64,000 nt of DNA, from NCBI RefSeq assembly GCF_013415905.1, contig NZ_CP058909.1:3286001-3350000 (forward strand), written 5' to 3'. This DNA comes from Halosimplex pelagicum. GTDB lineage: Archaea; Halobacteriota; Halobacteria; Halobacteriales; Haloarculaceae. The notes beneath the pieces were generated by a model. It had not been told where the DNA came from and made no database searches. It was given only the letters and a program-made list of their open reading frames with translations. The position numbers and the translations under genes are program-made. Below, one piece after another: positions 33,450-41,399 of this stretch (position 1 is the stretch's first letter; each line of letters opens with the position of its first letter).

Positions 33450-35123
33450 CTACTCCGTCGGGTCCACGTCCACGACCTTCCCGACGCCCTTGGACTGGCC
33501 TTCGCGGAAGACGAACCGCTGGCCCTCCTCGACCATGTAGGGTCGGAACTTGAAGCGGACGCGAGCGCTCCCCGAGTCGCCGGGGAGCAGGCGCCCGTCC
33601 TCGGGGGAGAAGACGGCGGCCTCGCTGACGGTTTCGAGGTGGACGACCGGCTCGTACCCCTCGCCGATGCGGGTCGGGTGGTTCAGCACCATCACCTCGG
33701 CCTCGAACTCCCGGACGGGGTCGGGGTCGGCGTCGCGGGGCAGGAGGACCATCCCGCGCTCCACGTCGGCCTCGCGGACGCCCTTCAGCGCGATGCCGAC
33801 GATGCGGCCGGCCTTCGCGCGGTCGACGCGGTGGTAGTGCATCTCGATCGACCGGACCTCCACCTCGCGGAAGCCGCCGTCCTGCATCGGCCCGAGCAGG
33901 AGTTCGTCGCCCGCCTCGACGCGCCCGGAGCGGATCGTCCCAGACGCGACCGCGCCGACGCCCGTGACCTTGTACGAGCGGTCGACGTACATCGTGAACT
34001 CGTCGTCGGTCGGCCCGGCGGTCTTGGGGAGCCGCTCCAGCAGTTCGTCGAGGGTGTCCATGCCGTCCATCGTGACCGCGCTGGTCGCGAGCACGGGGAC
34101 GACGGTGTCGTCGATCTCCTCGACGGCGGCGCCGACGCCGTGGCGCGCCACCGATAGCGGCGTCTTGCCGACCTCGCGCAGCTGGCGCTCGACCTCGCGT
34201 TCGACCTCGTCGAGGCGCTCGTCGCTCACGATGTCCGCCTTCGTGACGACGACCATCGTCGGCAGGTCCGTCGCGAGCAGGATCCCGAGGTGTTCGCGGG
34301 TGGTCTTGGTAGGGCCGTCGTCGGCCGCCACGGTCAGGAGCCCGTAGTCGAGCTTCTGGCCGACGAGGCCGCGGATGGTGGTGCGCAGCCAGGGCTCGTG
34401 GCCGACGGTGTCGACGAAGCTCACGAGTCGGTCGGCCTCCTCGACGACGCGGGCGCGGTCGGACTTGCGGTCGGGGTTGTCCATCCGCACGGGACCGTCG
34501 TCGTCGAAGCCGTAGACGCCGTAGGACAGATCGGCGGAGAGGCCGCGCTCGACCTCGTGGGGCTGTACGTCGAGATACGAGCGGGTGCCGCCCTCGCCGT
34601 CGTCGGGCTGGCCGGTGACGAGCGTGCCGACGAGCGTGGACTTGCCGTGGTCGACGTGGCCGGCGGTGCCGACGACGATGTGTTCGTCGTCCTCCAGCAC
34701 CGCGCCCTCCCGCACCGTCGCGACGCCGACGATGCCCTCGGCGGGCGCGTCCGCGGGGCCGGCGGAGTCGGCGGAGCGAGCGTCGCCTTTCGGTTTAGCG
34801 CGGCCGTCGGCGTCGACGCCCCAGGTCTCGACGTTCTCGATGTGGGCGTCGGCCTCCTCGGCCAGCAGGCTCAGCACGTCCATCGACTCGGTGAACTCGT
34901 CGGGGGCGATGCCCGCGAGGGCGCCGTCGTCGGTGACGCCGACGACGTAGGTGGCCTCGCCGTCGCCGGAGAGGACGCGGTGGCGCAGTTGGGCGGCCAG
35001 CGACTCACGGCGGCCGTCCGCCAGATGGAGGTCCTTCGTGAGCCGCTCTTTGAACTCGACGCTGCCGCCCTCGCGCTCACCGCGCTCGATGGCGCGTTCG
35101 AGGGCGGCCCGGTCGGGGCTCAT
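33450..35123 (-). CDS. GTPBP1-like elongation-factor-type GTPase (557 aa)
   Basis: Translational GTPase family protein of the GTPBP1 type. The G1 motif GTAGHVDHGKST is at residues 152-163, G3 is DTVGHEP (238-244), and G4 is VVTKAD near residue 290. Domains II and III follow (SYKVTGVGAVASGTIRSGRV and RVRFKFRPYMVEEGQRFVFR). About 150 residues precede the G domain (VEFKERLTKDLHLADGRRES), a feature of this archaeal group. The ATG at 35123 is chosen over an upstream basic extension. GTPBP1 relatives in animals act in mRNA decay and translation; the archaeal role is not established. Confidence 0.88.
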   Translation of the reverse strand: MSPDRAALERAIERGEREGGSVEFKERLTKDLHLADGRRESLAAQLRHRVLSGDGEATYVVGVTDDGALAGIAPDEFTESMDVLSLLAEEADAHIENVETWGVDADGRAKPKGDARSADSAGPADAPAEGIVGVATVREGAVLEDDEHIVVGTAGHVDHGKSTLVGTLVTGQPDDGEGGTRSYLDVQPHEVERGLSADLSYGVYGFDDDGPVRMDNPDRKSDRARVVEEADRLVSFVDTVGHEPWLRTTIRGLVGQKLDYGLLTVAADDGPTKTTREHLGILLATDLPTMVVVTKADIVSDERLDEVEREVERQLREVGKTPLSVARHGVGAAVEEIDDTVVPVLATSAVTMDGMDTLDELLERLPKTAGPTDDEFTMYVDRSYKVTGVGAVASGTIRSGRVEAGDELLLGPMQDGGFREVEVRSIEMHYHRVDRAKAGRIVGIALKGVREADVERGMVLLPRDADPDPVREFEAEVMVLNHPTRIGEGYEPVVHLETVSEAAVFSPEDGRLLPGDSGSARVRFKFRPYMVEEGQRFVFREGQSKGVGKVVDVDPTE

Positions 35124-35297
35124 GCGAGTCGGTAACGGTGGCCGGTACAAAAGCCTTCTCCGAGTTTGGGCCCGATTCCCGTCCGTAGCACTCCCGAGCG
35201 CTCCGTATCGGTCCCGAGCGGTCGTGAGCGCGTTCGACGGTCGGGGGACTGCGTCGGTCACGGGCGGCCCCCTGCTCGGTCGTGGACAGTCCCGCCG

Positions 35298-35969
35298 CTA
35301 CCGCACTCGCTCGACGGCTTCGAGAAATCCCTCGCCGTACGCGGCGTCGAGCACCTCGTCCGCCGTCTCCCGGGCGGGCTCGTCGGCGTTGGCGACCGCG
35401 AACGACCGTCCCGCGACCTCGAACGTCGACACGTCGTTGATGGAATCGCCGACGGCGACGAAGTCGGTGGGGTCCCGATCCAGCCGCTCGGCCACGGCTT
35501 CGAGGGCCCGGCCCTTGCTCACGTCGGGCGATTTGACGTGGTAGGCGAAGCCAGTGTCGACGACCTCGAGGCCGTGGTCGGCGGCGATCCGCTGGAGCGG
35601 CTCCAGCGGCGCCTCGCGGCTGACGGCCACCTCCGTCTCGCGCCAGCGGTTGACCAGGTCGTGAGACCCCCAGCCGAGTTCGTGGCCGGTCTCGACGTAC
35701 TCGTCGACGACGTTCTGGGCGGCCTCGCGGTCGCCGAGAAAGAGCAGGTCGTCCGTCGCGTGGACGAACGCGACGCCCCCGTTCTCGGCGACGACCGTCC
35801 GCTCGACGCCGGCGAACTCGCAGAGAGCGACGGGATAGGGGAGCGCCTTACCCGTCGCGAGCACTACGGGGGCGTCCCACTCCCGGAGGACGGGCAGGAC
35901 AGGCGGGTAGACGGCGCGGTCCTCGTCGGTGAGCGTTCCGTCGATGTCGACGGCGAGCGGTGGCGTCAC
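35298..35969 (-). CDS. Archaeal phosphoglycolate phosphatase-type HAD enzyme (223 aa)
   Basis: HAD enzyme of the type IIB cap group (sucrose-phosphatase-like). Motif I is AVDIDGTLTDED, motif II is VVLATGKAL, the conserved Lys is in SPDVSKGRALEAVAERL, and motif IV is VAVGDSINDVSTFEVAG. This pattern and length match archaeal phosphoglycolate phosphatase (TIGR01487). The GTG at 35969 gives VTPPLAVDIDGT with motif I at the N-terminus; a longer upstream frame would run into the structured repeat and is rejected. The enzyme would dephosphorylate 2-phosphoglycolate or a related small phosphate ester. Confidence 0.87.
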   Translation of the reverse strand: MTPPLAVDIDGTLTDEDRAVYPPVLPVLREWDAPVVLATGKALPYPVALCEFAGVERTVVAENGGVAFVHATDDLLFLGDREAAQNVVDEYVETGHELGWGSHDLVNRWRETEVAVSREAPLEPLQRIAADHGLEVVDTGFAYHVKSPDVSKGRALEAVAERLDRDPTDFVAVGDSINDVSTFEVAGRSFAVANADEPARETADEVLDAAYGEGFLEAVERVR

Positions 35970-36049
35970 TGGTCCGTCCTGGGCGCTCCGCGAGCAAAAG
36001 CGTGTGTGAAAGTGCCGGCGACACCGCGTTCGATGGCCGCTCAGTGCAG

Positions 36050-36645
36050 CCATCTTTTTTGCCGGGGGCGTCGGCGCGAGCCGGTGGGCTCGCACCTCGA
36101 CCCCCGGCAAAAAACATGGGTGAAAAAAGGCCGGCTGCGTTGGTCGCTCCGCTCCCGCGCAGCCGGTGAACCGGCGCCTGCGGCGCCGGATGCTATCTGC
36201 AGGTGATGTCGGTAGCGGTGCGGTTGGCGCGTGCTGTCGCGCGCTCTCGTGCGCGCGACGTAGCCGCGCGAGGGATGAGAAGCGCAGCCTGCGAGCATCG
36301 CAAGAGGCTGGGGAGGTGTGAGGCCGTCTGCGGTTGCTGTGCGGTGCTGTACGGTCCTGGTGGACTGAAAGGGCGAGGCGCGCTCGCGTCCATTTTAGTC
36401 GCCTGAGGGGCACTATCCGCGCGGGCCGTGCGGAGAGCGCGGATATCCCGCTCAGCGACCGCGAGCGCGGCGAGGGCTTTCATCGCTCACCGTCGAGTGC
36501 GGTCCAAACGCAAGCTAGCGAGCACGCCGAGGGCTTTCACCACCTGCGGTCCCCGTCAAGTGCGGTCGCTGGCGGTCGACTTCCTTTCACGATTCATCCA
36601 ACAGAAACAACCACTCAACTCGCACATCGAACCGAACGGGACGAT
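36050..36645 (-). repeat. Structured dispersed repeat, copy C (full length)
   Basis: Non-coding element between the phosphoglycolate phosphatase start and the 3' end of the J-domain gene, homologous to 5398-6030 (opposite orientation) and 2520-2890. On the plus strand it begins with a hairpin (arms 36061-36068 and 36101-36108, with an inner stem 36076-36082/36087-36093) bounded by T6 and A6 runs. The hairpin 36236-36259 (GTCGCGCGC / GCGCGCGAC) follows, then the long conserved helix 36403-36455, two tandem repeats (about 36463-36490 and 36510-36540), and the terminal TTCATCCAACAGAAACAA near 36593. Borders are approximate. No gene is accepted inside. Confidence 0.85.
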
Positions 36646-36647
36646 AC

Positions 36648-37232
36648 TCAGTCGGTCAGCCGTTCGTAGGCCGACTGCACCTGTTTGAACTCCTCCTCGT
36701 CGCCGTCGGGGGAGTCGGGGTGGACCTCCTTGACTTTCTCGCGGTAGGCGGCCTTGACGGCGTCCTCGTCGGCGCCGCGGTCCAGTTCGAGCGTGTCGTA
36801 GGCTTCGGCGGCCGTCGGACCGCTCGGTTGGGCGGCAGCGGCCGCCCGTCGGCGGCGCTGGCCGCCCGCGCGGGCCTGCCGGCGCTGGCGTCGACCGCCG
36901 CGTGTCTGCTGACCGCCCGCCGTACGTGCCCGACGACGCGCGTCCTCGTCGCGCGGCGGTTCCCAGTCCTCGCGGGGACCGGCGCCGAAGCCGCCGCGTC
37001 CGGCAGGTCCGCCGCGGCCGCCGTCACCGGGTGCGGCTCGCTCCTCGACGCCGCGGTAGAGCCGCTGGGCGAACCGGCCGGAGGCGTGGTACCACATGAA
37101 GTACGCGACGGCGCCGAACAGCGCCGCGACGGCGAAGAAGCCGACGTTCGCGGCGAACCCGAAGATAGCGAAGAGGACGGCTATGGCCGCGAAGACGGCG
37201 GCGAGCGCCGAGACGAGTCGGGAACCGTACAC
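36648..37232 (-). CDS. J-domain membrane protein (194 aa)
   Basis: DnaJ-type co-chaperone-like protein with the J domain at its C-terminus (residues about 145-194: AYDTLELDRGADEDAVKAAY, the HPD motif in VKEVHPDSPDG, and EFKQVQSAYERLTD). Two hydrophobic N-terminal segments (LAAVFAAIAVLFAIFGFAA and GFFAVAALFGAVAYFMWY) anchor it, with an Arg/Gly-rich basic linker of about 70 residues between. The GTG at 37232 is the start that begins right before the membrane segments. It would recruit DnaK to the membrane if functional. Its stop lies only a few bases from the end of structured repeat copy C. Confidence 0.82.
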   Translation of the reverse strand: MYGSRLVSALAAVFAAIAVLFAIFGFAANVGFFAVAALFGAVAYFMWYHASGRFAQRLYRGVEERAAPGDGGRGGPAGRGGFGAGPREDWEPPRDEDARRRARTAGGQQTRGGRRQRRQARAGGQRRRRAAAAAQPSGPTAAEAYDTLELDRGADEDAVKAAYREKVKEVHPDSPDGDEEEFKQVQSAYERLTD

Positions 37233-37372
37233 GCTCGCCCCTTGGCGTCGGTGCCCCCTAAACGTCTCGGACGCGGCGGGCGCCGCTCGGCGATTCCCCG
37301 CTGTCGACCCGATATGAAACCCTTCCCACGTCCCGCCCAACCCCTTTAGGGATTCGCCTGTTACGGAGTCGC

Positions 37373-37582
37373 ATGAGCGTATCCGGGCTCTGCGAGATCT
37401 GCCAGCGCCCCGAGGTCGACCACACCTGTGACCGCTGCGGGAACCTAGTGTGTGACCGGCACTTCGACGCGCAACTGAGTATCTGCAGCGAGTGCGTCGC
37501 CGAGGTCGAGGGCGGCGACCCGGGCGACCCGACCGGGGTCGGCGACGACGCCCCCGACGGCGTCGACACCTACGAGTTCTGA
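37373..37582 (+). CDS. Small zinc-finger protein (69 aa)
   Basis: Eight Cys/His-type ligands occur in the first 45 residues: CEIC, then HTCDRCGNLVCDRHFD and CSEC. This is a compact double zinc-binding module of the B-box/HIT-like kind, followed by an acidic Gly/Asp-rich tail. Haloarchaea encode many such small zinc-finger proteins with roles in signalling or stress, few of them characterised. The ATG at 37373 lies just after a TATA-like CTTTAGGGA tract, implying a leaderless or short-leader mRNA. It is convergent with pyrF. Confidence 0.8.
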   Translation: MSVSGLCEICQRPEVDHTCDRCGNLVCDRHFDAQLSICSECVAEVEGGDPGDPTGVGDDAPDGVDTYEF

Positions 37583-37618
37583 GCCGGCGGCGGACGCCGC
37601 CGGCCCGACCGCGCCGCG

Positions 37619-38428
37619 CTACCGATACCGGTTCAGCCGCTTTTTCAGTCGCTTGGCGGCCTGGCCGGCGGCGTCGGCGAACGCCTCGCCCTCGTCCTCG
37701 CCGGCGAAGATGATCCCGCGCGAGGAGTTGACGAGGCCGACGCCGTCGGCGAGGCCGTACTCCACGGCCGCCTCGGCGTCGCCGCCCTGCGCGCCGACGC
37801 CGGGGACGAGGAACGGGATATCGGGGACGATCTCGCGGACCTCCTCCAGTTCCTCCGGCGCGGTGGCGCCGACGACGAGCCCGACGTTGTCGTTGCCGTT
37901 CCACAGGTCGGCCATGGCGGCGACCCGTTCGTAGAGCGGCTCGCCGGTCTCGAGTTCGAGGCCCTGCAGGTCGGCGCCGCCGGGGTTGGAGGTGCGACAG
38001 AGGACGATGACGCCCTTGTCCTCGCGGGAGAGGAACGGCTCCAGCGCGTCGCGACCGAGGTAGGGGTTGACGGTGATGGCGTCGATGTCCATCCCGTCGT
38101 CGTCGAGCAGTTCGGCGTACTTGCGGGCGGTGTTGCCGATGTCGGCCCGTTTGGCGTCCAGCAGGACGGGCACGTCCTTGCCGTGGGCGTAGGCGACGGT
38201 CTCCCGGAGTGCCGTCCAGCCGTCGGGGTCCTCGTAGAAGGCAGCGTTGGGCTTGAACGCCGCGGCGTGTTCGTGCGTCGCGTCGATGATGCGGCGGTTG
38301 AACGCCCAGCGCGGCAGGTCGTGCTCCTGGAGGTGGTCGGGGATCCGCGCGGGGTCGGGGTCGAGCCCCACCGAGACGACGCTGTCGACGGTCGCGATGC
38401 GGTCGGCCAGTCGGTCGAAGAAGTTCAT
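37619..38428 (-). CDS. pyrF: Orotidine 5'-phosphate decarboxylase PyrF (269 aa)
   Basis: TIM-barrel enzyme of pyrimidine synthesis that converts OMP to UMP. It is the longer type 2 form (MtrF-like PyrF). The active-site motif VLLDAKRADIGNTARKYA supplies the catalytic Asp/Lys pairs, and phosphate-binding loops appear near IPFLVPGVGAQGG and SSRGIIFAGE. The N-terminus has SVVSVGLDPDPARIP. Length is right for the family. It is transcribed alone. Pyrimidine auxotrophy genes such as this are used as markers in haloarchaeal genetics. Confidence 0.96.
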   Translation of the reverse strand: MNFFDRLADRIATVDSVVSVGLDPDPARIPDHLQEHDLPRWAFNRRIIDATHEHAAAFKPNAAFYEDPDGWTALRETVAYAHGKDVPVLLDAKRADIGNTARKYAELLDDDGMDIDAITVNPYLGRDALEPFLSREDKGVIVLCRTSNPGGADLQGLELETGEPLYERVAAMADLWNGNDNVGLVVGATAPEELEEVREIVPDIPFLVPGVGAQGGDAEAAVEYGLADGVGLVNSSRGIIFAGEDEGEAFADAAGQAAKRLKKRLNRYR

Positions 38429-38523
38429 ACTCGGCCACTCGCCGAGTCCGGTAAAAAAGTGTGCGACTCCCGACGGGGGGACAGCGTGAGAACCGTTAAC
38501 TCGCTACTCCCGTAATTCGAGGT

Positions 38524-38745
38524 GTGACCTGTCCCTACCTCGCCTACCGCGAGTCGGCCGACGGCGCGAGCTTCGACGAAGCGCGCGCCTACTGCGAGGC
38601 CGCCGAACGGTTCGTCCAGCCGATGCGCGCGGACATCTGTAACGACCGGTTCGACCTCGACCACGCCGAGGACTGCGAGATATATCTCGACCACGCCGGG
38701 GACGGCGACGAGTCCGACGGTCGAGGGGAGGGCGACGACGCGTGA
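38524..38745 (+). CDS. Small Cys-containing hypothetical protein (73 aa)
   Basis: Not assigned to a family by name. It is an acidic protein with four Cys (CPYLAYR near the start, ARAYCEAAERF, DICNDRF and EDCEIYL) that could bind a metal. The GTG at 38524 is the start. Its stop overlaps the GTG of the downstream BKACE-type gene by 4 bp, so the pair is co-translated. An upstream TTAACTCGC stretch (near 38497) suits a promoter. Such Cys-containing partners of haloarchaeal enzymes are common, but no role can be given. Confidence 0.7.
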   Translation: MTCPYLAYRESADGASFDEARAYCEAAERFVQPMRADICNDRFDLDHAEDCEIYLDHAGDGDESDGRGEGDDA

Positions 38746-39584
38746 GCTACGAGCGCTTTCTCGCCGACGAGCCGGTCGTCGTCACGGCGGCGCTGACGGG
38801 CGGGATCCACGGCAAGGAGGCCAACCCGAACCTGCCCGAGACGCCGGAGGAGATCGGGAAGGCAGCGGGGGAGGTCGAGGCGGCTGGCGCGTCGGTCGTC
38901 CACGTCCACGCCCGGAGGGACAACGGCGAGCGGGCGTTCTCGACCGAGCGCTTCCAGGCCATCGACGAGGCGATCCGGCGGTACACCGACGACGTGATCA
39001 TCCAGCACACGACCGGCGCGACCCAGGCCCCGACCGAGAAACGACACCTGTCGCTGCGGACCGACCCGCCGCCGGAGATGGCGTCGCTCGACATGGGGCC
39101 GCTGAACCGCTACGACCGACTGACGAGCGAGAACACGCTCGCCACCATCGATGCGCTGTACGACGAGATGGCCGACCGCGGTATCAAGCCCGAACTGGAG
39201 GTGTTCAACGACGGTCACCTCAACGAGATCCACGGGCTGCTCGACCGACGTGAGTTGGCCGATCCGGTCTACGCGACGCTCATCTTCGGGCCGGGGACGC
39301 TGACGCGGCCGCGACCCCGGAACTTCCTGAACGCGATCGACAACCTCCCCGAGGGCGCGCTGTTCAACACGCTCGGGTTCGGCCGCCACCAGCTCCCCTT
39401 CGCGACGATGGGGATCCTGTTCGGCGGGAACGTCCGCGTCGGCCTGGAGGACAACGTCTACTACCGGCAGGGCGAACTCGCCGAGAGCAACGCCCAGCTC
39501 GTCGAGCGCGTGGTCCGAGTCGCCGACGAACTCGGCCGGGAGGTTGCCGACACCTCACAGGCGCGGGACGTTCTGGGTCTCTGA
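38742..39584 (+). CDS. BKACE-family beta-keto acid cleavage enzyme (280 aa)
   Basis: TIM-barrel enzyme of the BKACE family (3-keto-5-aminohexanoate cleavage type), which condenses a beta-keto acid with acetyl-CoA to give acetoacetate and a CoA ester. Typical parts are the N-terminal VVVTAALTGGIHGKEANPNL, the metal motif SVVHVHARRDNGE, EVFNDGHLNEI and the C-terminal GGNVRVGLEDNVYYRQGELA. The GTG at 38742 overlaps the preceding stop. The substrate varies widely in this family and cannot be predicted safely here. Length is normal. Confidence 0.88.
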   Translation: MSYERFLADEPVVVTAALTGGIHGKEANPNLPETPEEIGKAAGEVEAAGASVVHVHARRDNGERAFSTERFQAIDEAIRRYTDDVIIQHTTGATQAPTEKRHLSLRTDPPPEMASLDMGPLNRYDRLTSENTLATIDALYDEMADRGIKPELEVFNDGHLNEIHGLLDRRELADPVYATLIFGPGTLTRPRPRNFLNAIDNLPEGALFNTLGFGRHQLPFATMGILFGGNVRVGLEDNVYYRQGELAESNAQLVERVVRVADELGREVADTSQARDVLGL

Positions 39585-39707
39585 TTCCCGGCGACTGCGT
39601 GGGACTCCGGGACCGCGGGGCACGCTGGTCGGACCGGTAACGCCGATGTCATCGGGTGGCGCCGATGTCGGCGAGCGCCTTTGTATGGCGACACCGTATA
39701 GACGTCT

Positions 39708-39782
39708 ATGACCGCCCAGCGACGCGCGCTCGGAGCGACACCGACGGACGAACACCCGACTCCCCCCGCGGAGGTGGCCTGA
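39708..39782 (+). CDS. Possible leader peptide upstream of esterase (24 aa)
   Basis: A short frame (MTAQRRALGATPTDEHPTPP, 24 codons) begins about 25 bp after a TATA-like TTTGTATGG (39680-39688), exactly where a leaderless start would be expected. It ends in TGA immediately followed by the ATG of the esterase gene (TGAATG). This arrangement suggests either a translated leader that couples to the esterase, or a coincidence with the true mRNA starting inside it. No family is known. Confidence 0.35.
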   Translation: MTAQRRALGATPTDEHPTPPAEVA

Positions 39783-40424
39783 ATGGACGGTCCCCATCAG
39801 GGACAACAGCTCGCGACGGGTGGGACGCCGCTCGACGAGGCCGAGGCCGCCATGATCCTGGTCCACGGCCGCGGCGCGACGGCCGAGAGCATCCTACAGA
39901 TGGGGCGGCAACTCCACGAGGACGGCGTCGCCCTGCTCGCCCCACAGGCCGCGCGCAACACCTGGTACCCCAACTCCTTCCTCGAACCGGTCGAGTCGAA
40001 CGAACCCGGTCGCTCGTCGGGCCTGCAGGCCATCGAGGACGCCCTCGGCGAGGCGAACGACGCCGGGATCCCCACCGAGCGGGTCCTGATCCTCGGGTTC
40101 TCACAGGGCGCCTGTCTCGGGTCGGAGTTCGTGGCGCGCAACCCCGAGCGCTACGGCGGCCACGTCGCCTTCTCCGGCGGGCTCATCGGCGAGACGGTCG
40201 ACCCCGCGGCGTTCGAGGGGTCGCTGGAAGGAACCCCCTCGTTCGTCGGCTGCAGCGACGTGGACCCGCACATCCCCGAGGAGCGCGTCCACGTGACGAC
40301 GGAGGTGCTGGAGAATCTGGAGGCGGACGTAGAGGAGCGTATCTATCCGGGGATGGGCCACGGCGTCAACGACGACGAGGTCGAGTACGTGAGCGGGATG
40401 GTCGCGGACCTGGTCGACGACTGA
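39783..40424 (+). CDS. Alpha/beta hydrolase, carboxylesterase/phospholipase type (213 aa)
   Basis: Small serine hydrolase. The nucleophile elbow is GFSQGACLG, the oxyanion region is MILVHGRGATAESILQ, the catalytic Asp lies in VDPHIPEERV and the His in GMGHGVNDDEV. It fits the dienelactone hydrolase / YpfH-like carboxylesterase group, acting on short acyl esters. In many bacteria and haloarchaea such esterases pair with a ring-cleaving VOC dioxygenase, but none is adjacent here. The ATG at 39783 follows a putative 24-aa leader frame. Confidence 0.88.
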   Translation: MDGPHQGQQLATGGTPLDEAEAAMILVHGRGATAESILQMGRQLHEDGVALLAPQAARNTWYPNSFLEPVESNEPGRSSGLQAIEDALGEANDAGIPTERVLILGFSQGACLGSEFVARNPERYGGHVAFSGGLIGETVDPAAFEGSLEGTPSFVGCSDVDPHIPEERVHVTTEVLENLEADVEERIYPGMGHGVNDDEVEYVSGMVADLVDD

Positions 40425-40454
40425 GTCGCCGGCCGACGCTCCCTTTCTGACCCG

Positions 40455-41174
40455 TCAGAGCGTCTCCGAGGCGAAGCGTTCGACGATCTTCTCCTCGGCG
40501 CGCTGGAGGCGGTACTGCACCGTCGAGTGGGGCGTGTCGAGCAGCTCGGCCAGGTCCGCGACGGTGGCGTCCCGCGGCGTGCCGTAGTAGCCCGCTTCGA
40601 CCGCGCTCGCGACGGTCTCCCGTTCCTCCGGCGTGAGGAGGCCGGCGGTGCCGAAGCCGCCGTTCCAGTTCTGCGGGTCCGAGACGTGCCCGAGTTCCAG
40701 CGAGATGCCCTCGCGGAGCTGGGCGTCGATCCGGTCGTACAGTTCGCCGACGGCGCAGTCGTCGGGGATCAGCAGCCGCCAGACGTACTCGTCGTCGCGC
40801 CGCTCGGCCTCGATCAGGAGGCCGTCGCCGACGTGGTCGACGGCGAGGTAGGGGATCGAGTGGCAGTGCTGGATCTCCTCGCGACGCGTGAAGTAGACGC
40901 GGTGTTCGGGGTCGGAACTGACGACCTGGTACTCGCGGCTGGAGTCACAGCCGGCCACGTCCAGACACTCGTTGCACGTCGTCTCGTCGAGGAAGTGCTC
41001 CTCGACGGCGTCGAGCGCCTCGGGCGGGCCCAGCACGTGGTCGACGCGCCACATCGACCGGTCGTTGGCGAAACACGCCGCCGTCTGGGCGCGCAGCCCC
41101 GTCCGCTCGACGAACACGTCCATCAGCTCGTCGGCCCCCTCTCGGTAGGTCAGCACGAACTCGAACTCCCGCAT
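40455..41174 (-). CDS. Bat-type HTH-10 regulator with Cys/His-containing sensor domain (239 aa)
   Basis: Transcription regulator with a C-terminal HTH-10 domain (LTPEERETVASAVEAGYYGT then AELLDTPHSTVQYRLQRAEE). The N-terminal part contains a Cys cluster (CNECLDVAGC) and a nearby EEIQHCHSIPYL, which together could hold a metal or act as a thiol switch. Family members control respiratory and redox genes in haloarchaea. The ATG at 41174 starts MREFEFVLTYREG. It is convergent with the esterase gene and divergent from the membrane protein at 41400. Confidence 0.85.
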   Translation of the reverse strand: MREFEFVLTYREGADELMDVFVERTGLRAQTAACFANDRSMWRVDHVLGPPEALDAVEEHFLDETTCNECLDVAGCDSSREYQVVSSDPEHRVYFTRREEIQHCHSIPYLAVDHVGDGLLIEAERRDDEYVWRLLIPDDCAVGELYDRIDAQLREGISLELGHVSDPQNWNGGFGTAGLLTPEERETVASAVEAGYYGTPRDATVADLAELLDTPHSTVQYRLQRAEEKIVERFASETL

Positions 41175-41399
41175 GTTCGCCCGATAGGTTGGATATAGCT
41201 AAGGAGTTTCGATTCGCGACGAATCGACAGTGTCGTCCGAGCGAGATGACACGGGCCAGTCGGTGGGATCGTTGGGCATCTACAACGACCGACCGCCCGA
41301 CGAACGCGGGACCCGATCCCGTCCCGACGGTCGGGACGATACCCCGCGTAGGTAACGTAAATTTCACACGTGGGTGTGATGTATCCTCGATCCCGAACG

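Noticed and set aside
36648..38438. 596-aa frame apparently linking pyrF and the J-domain protein
   Set aside because: Its upstream part is the Arg-rich shadow of pyrF, which reads in another frame. The J-domain protein starts at 37232.
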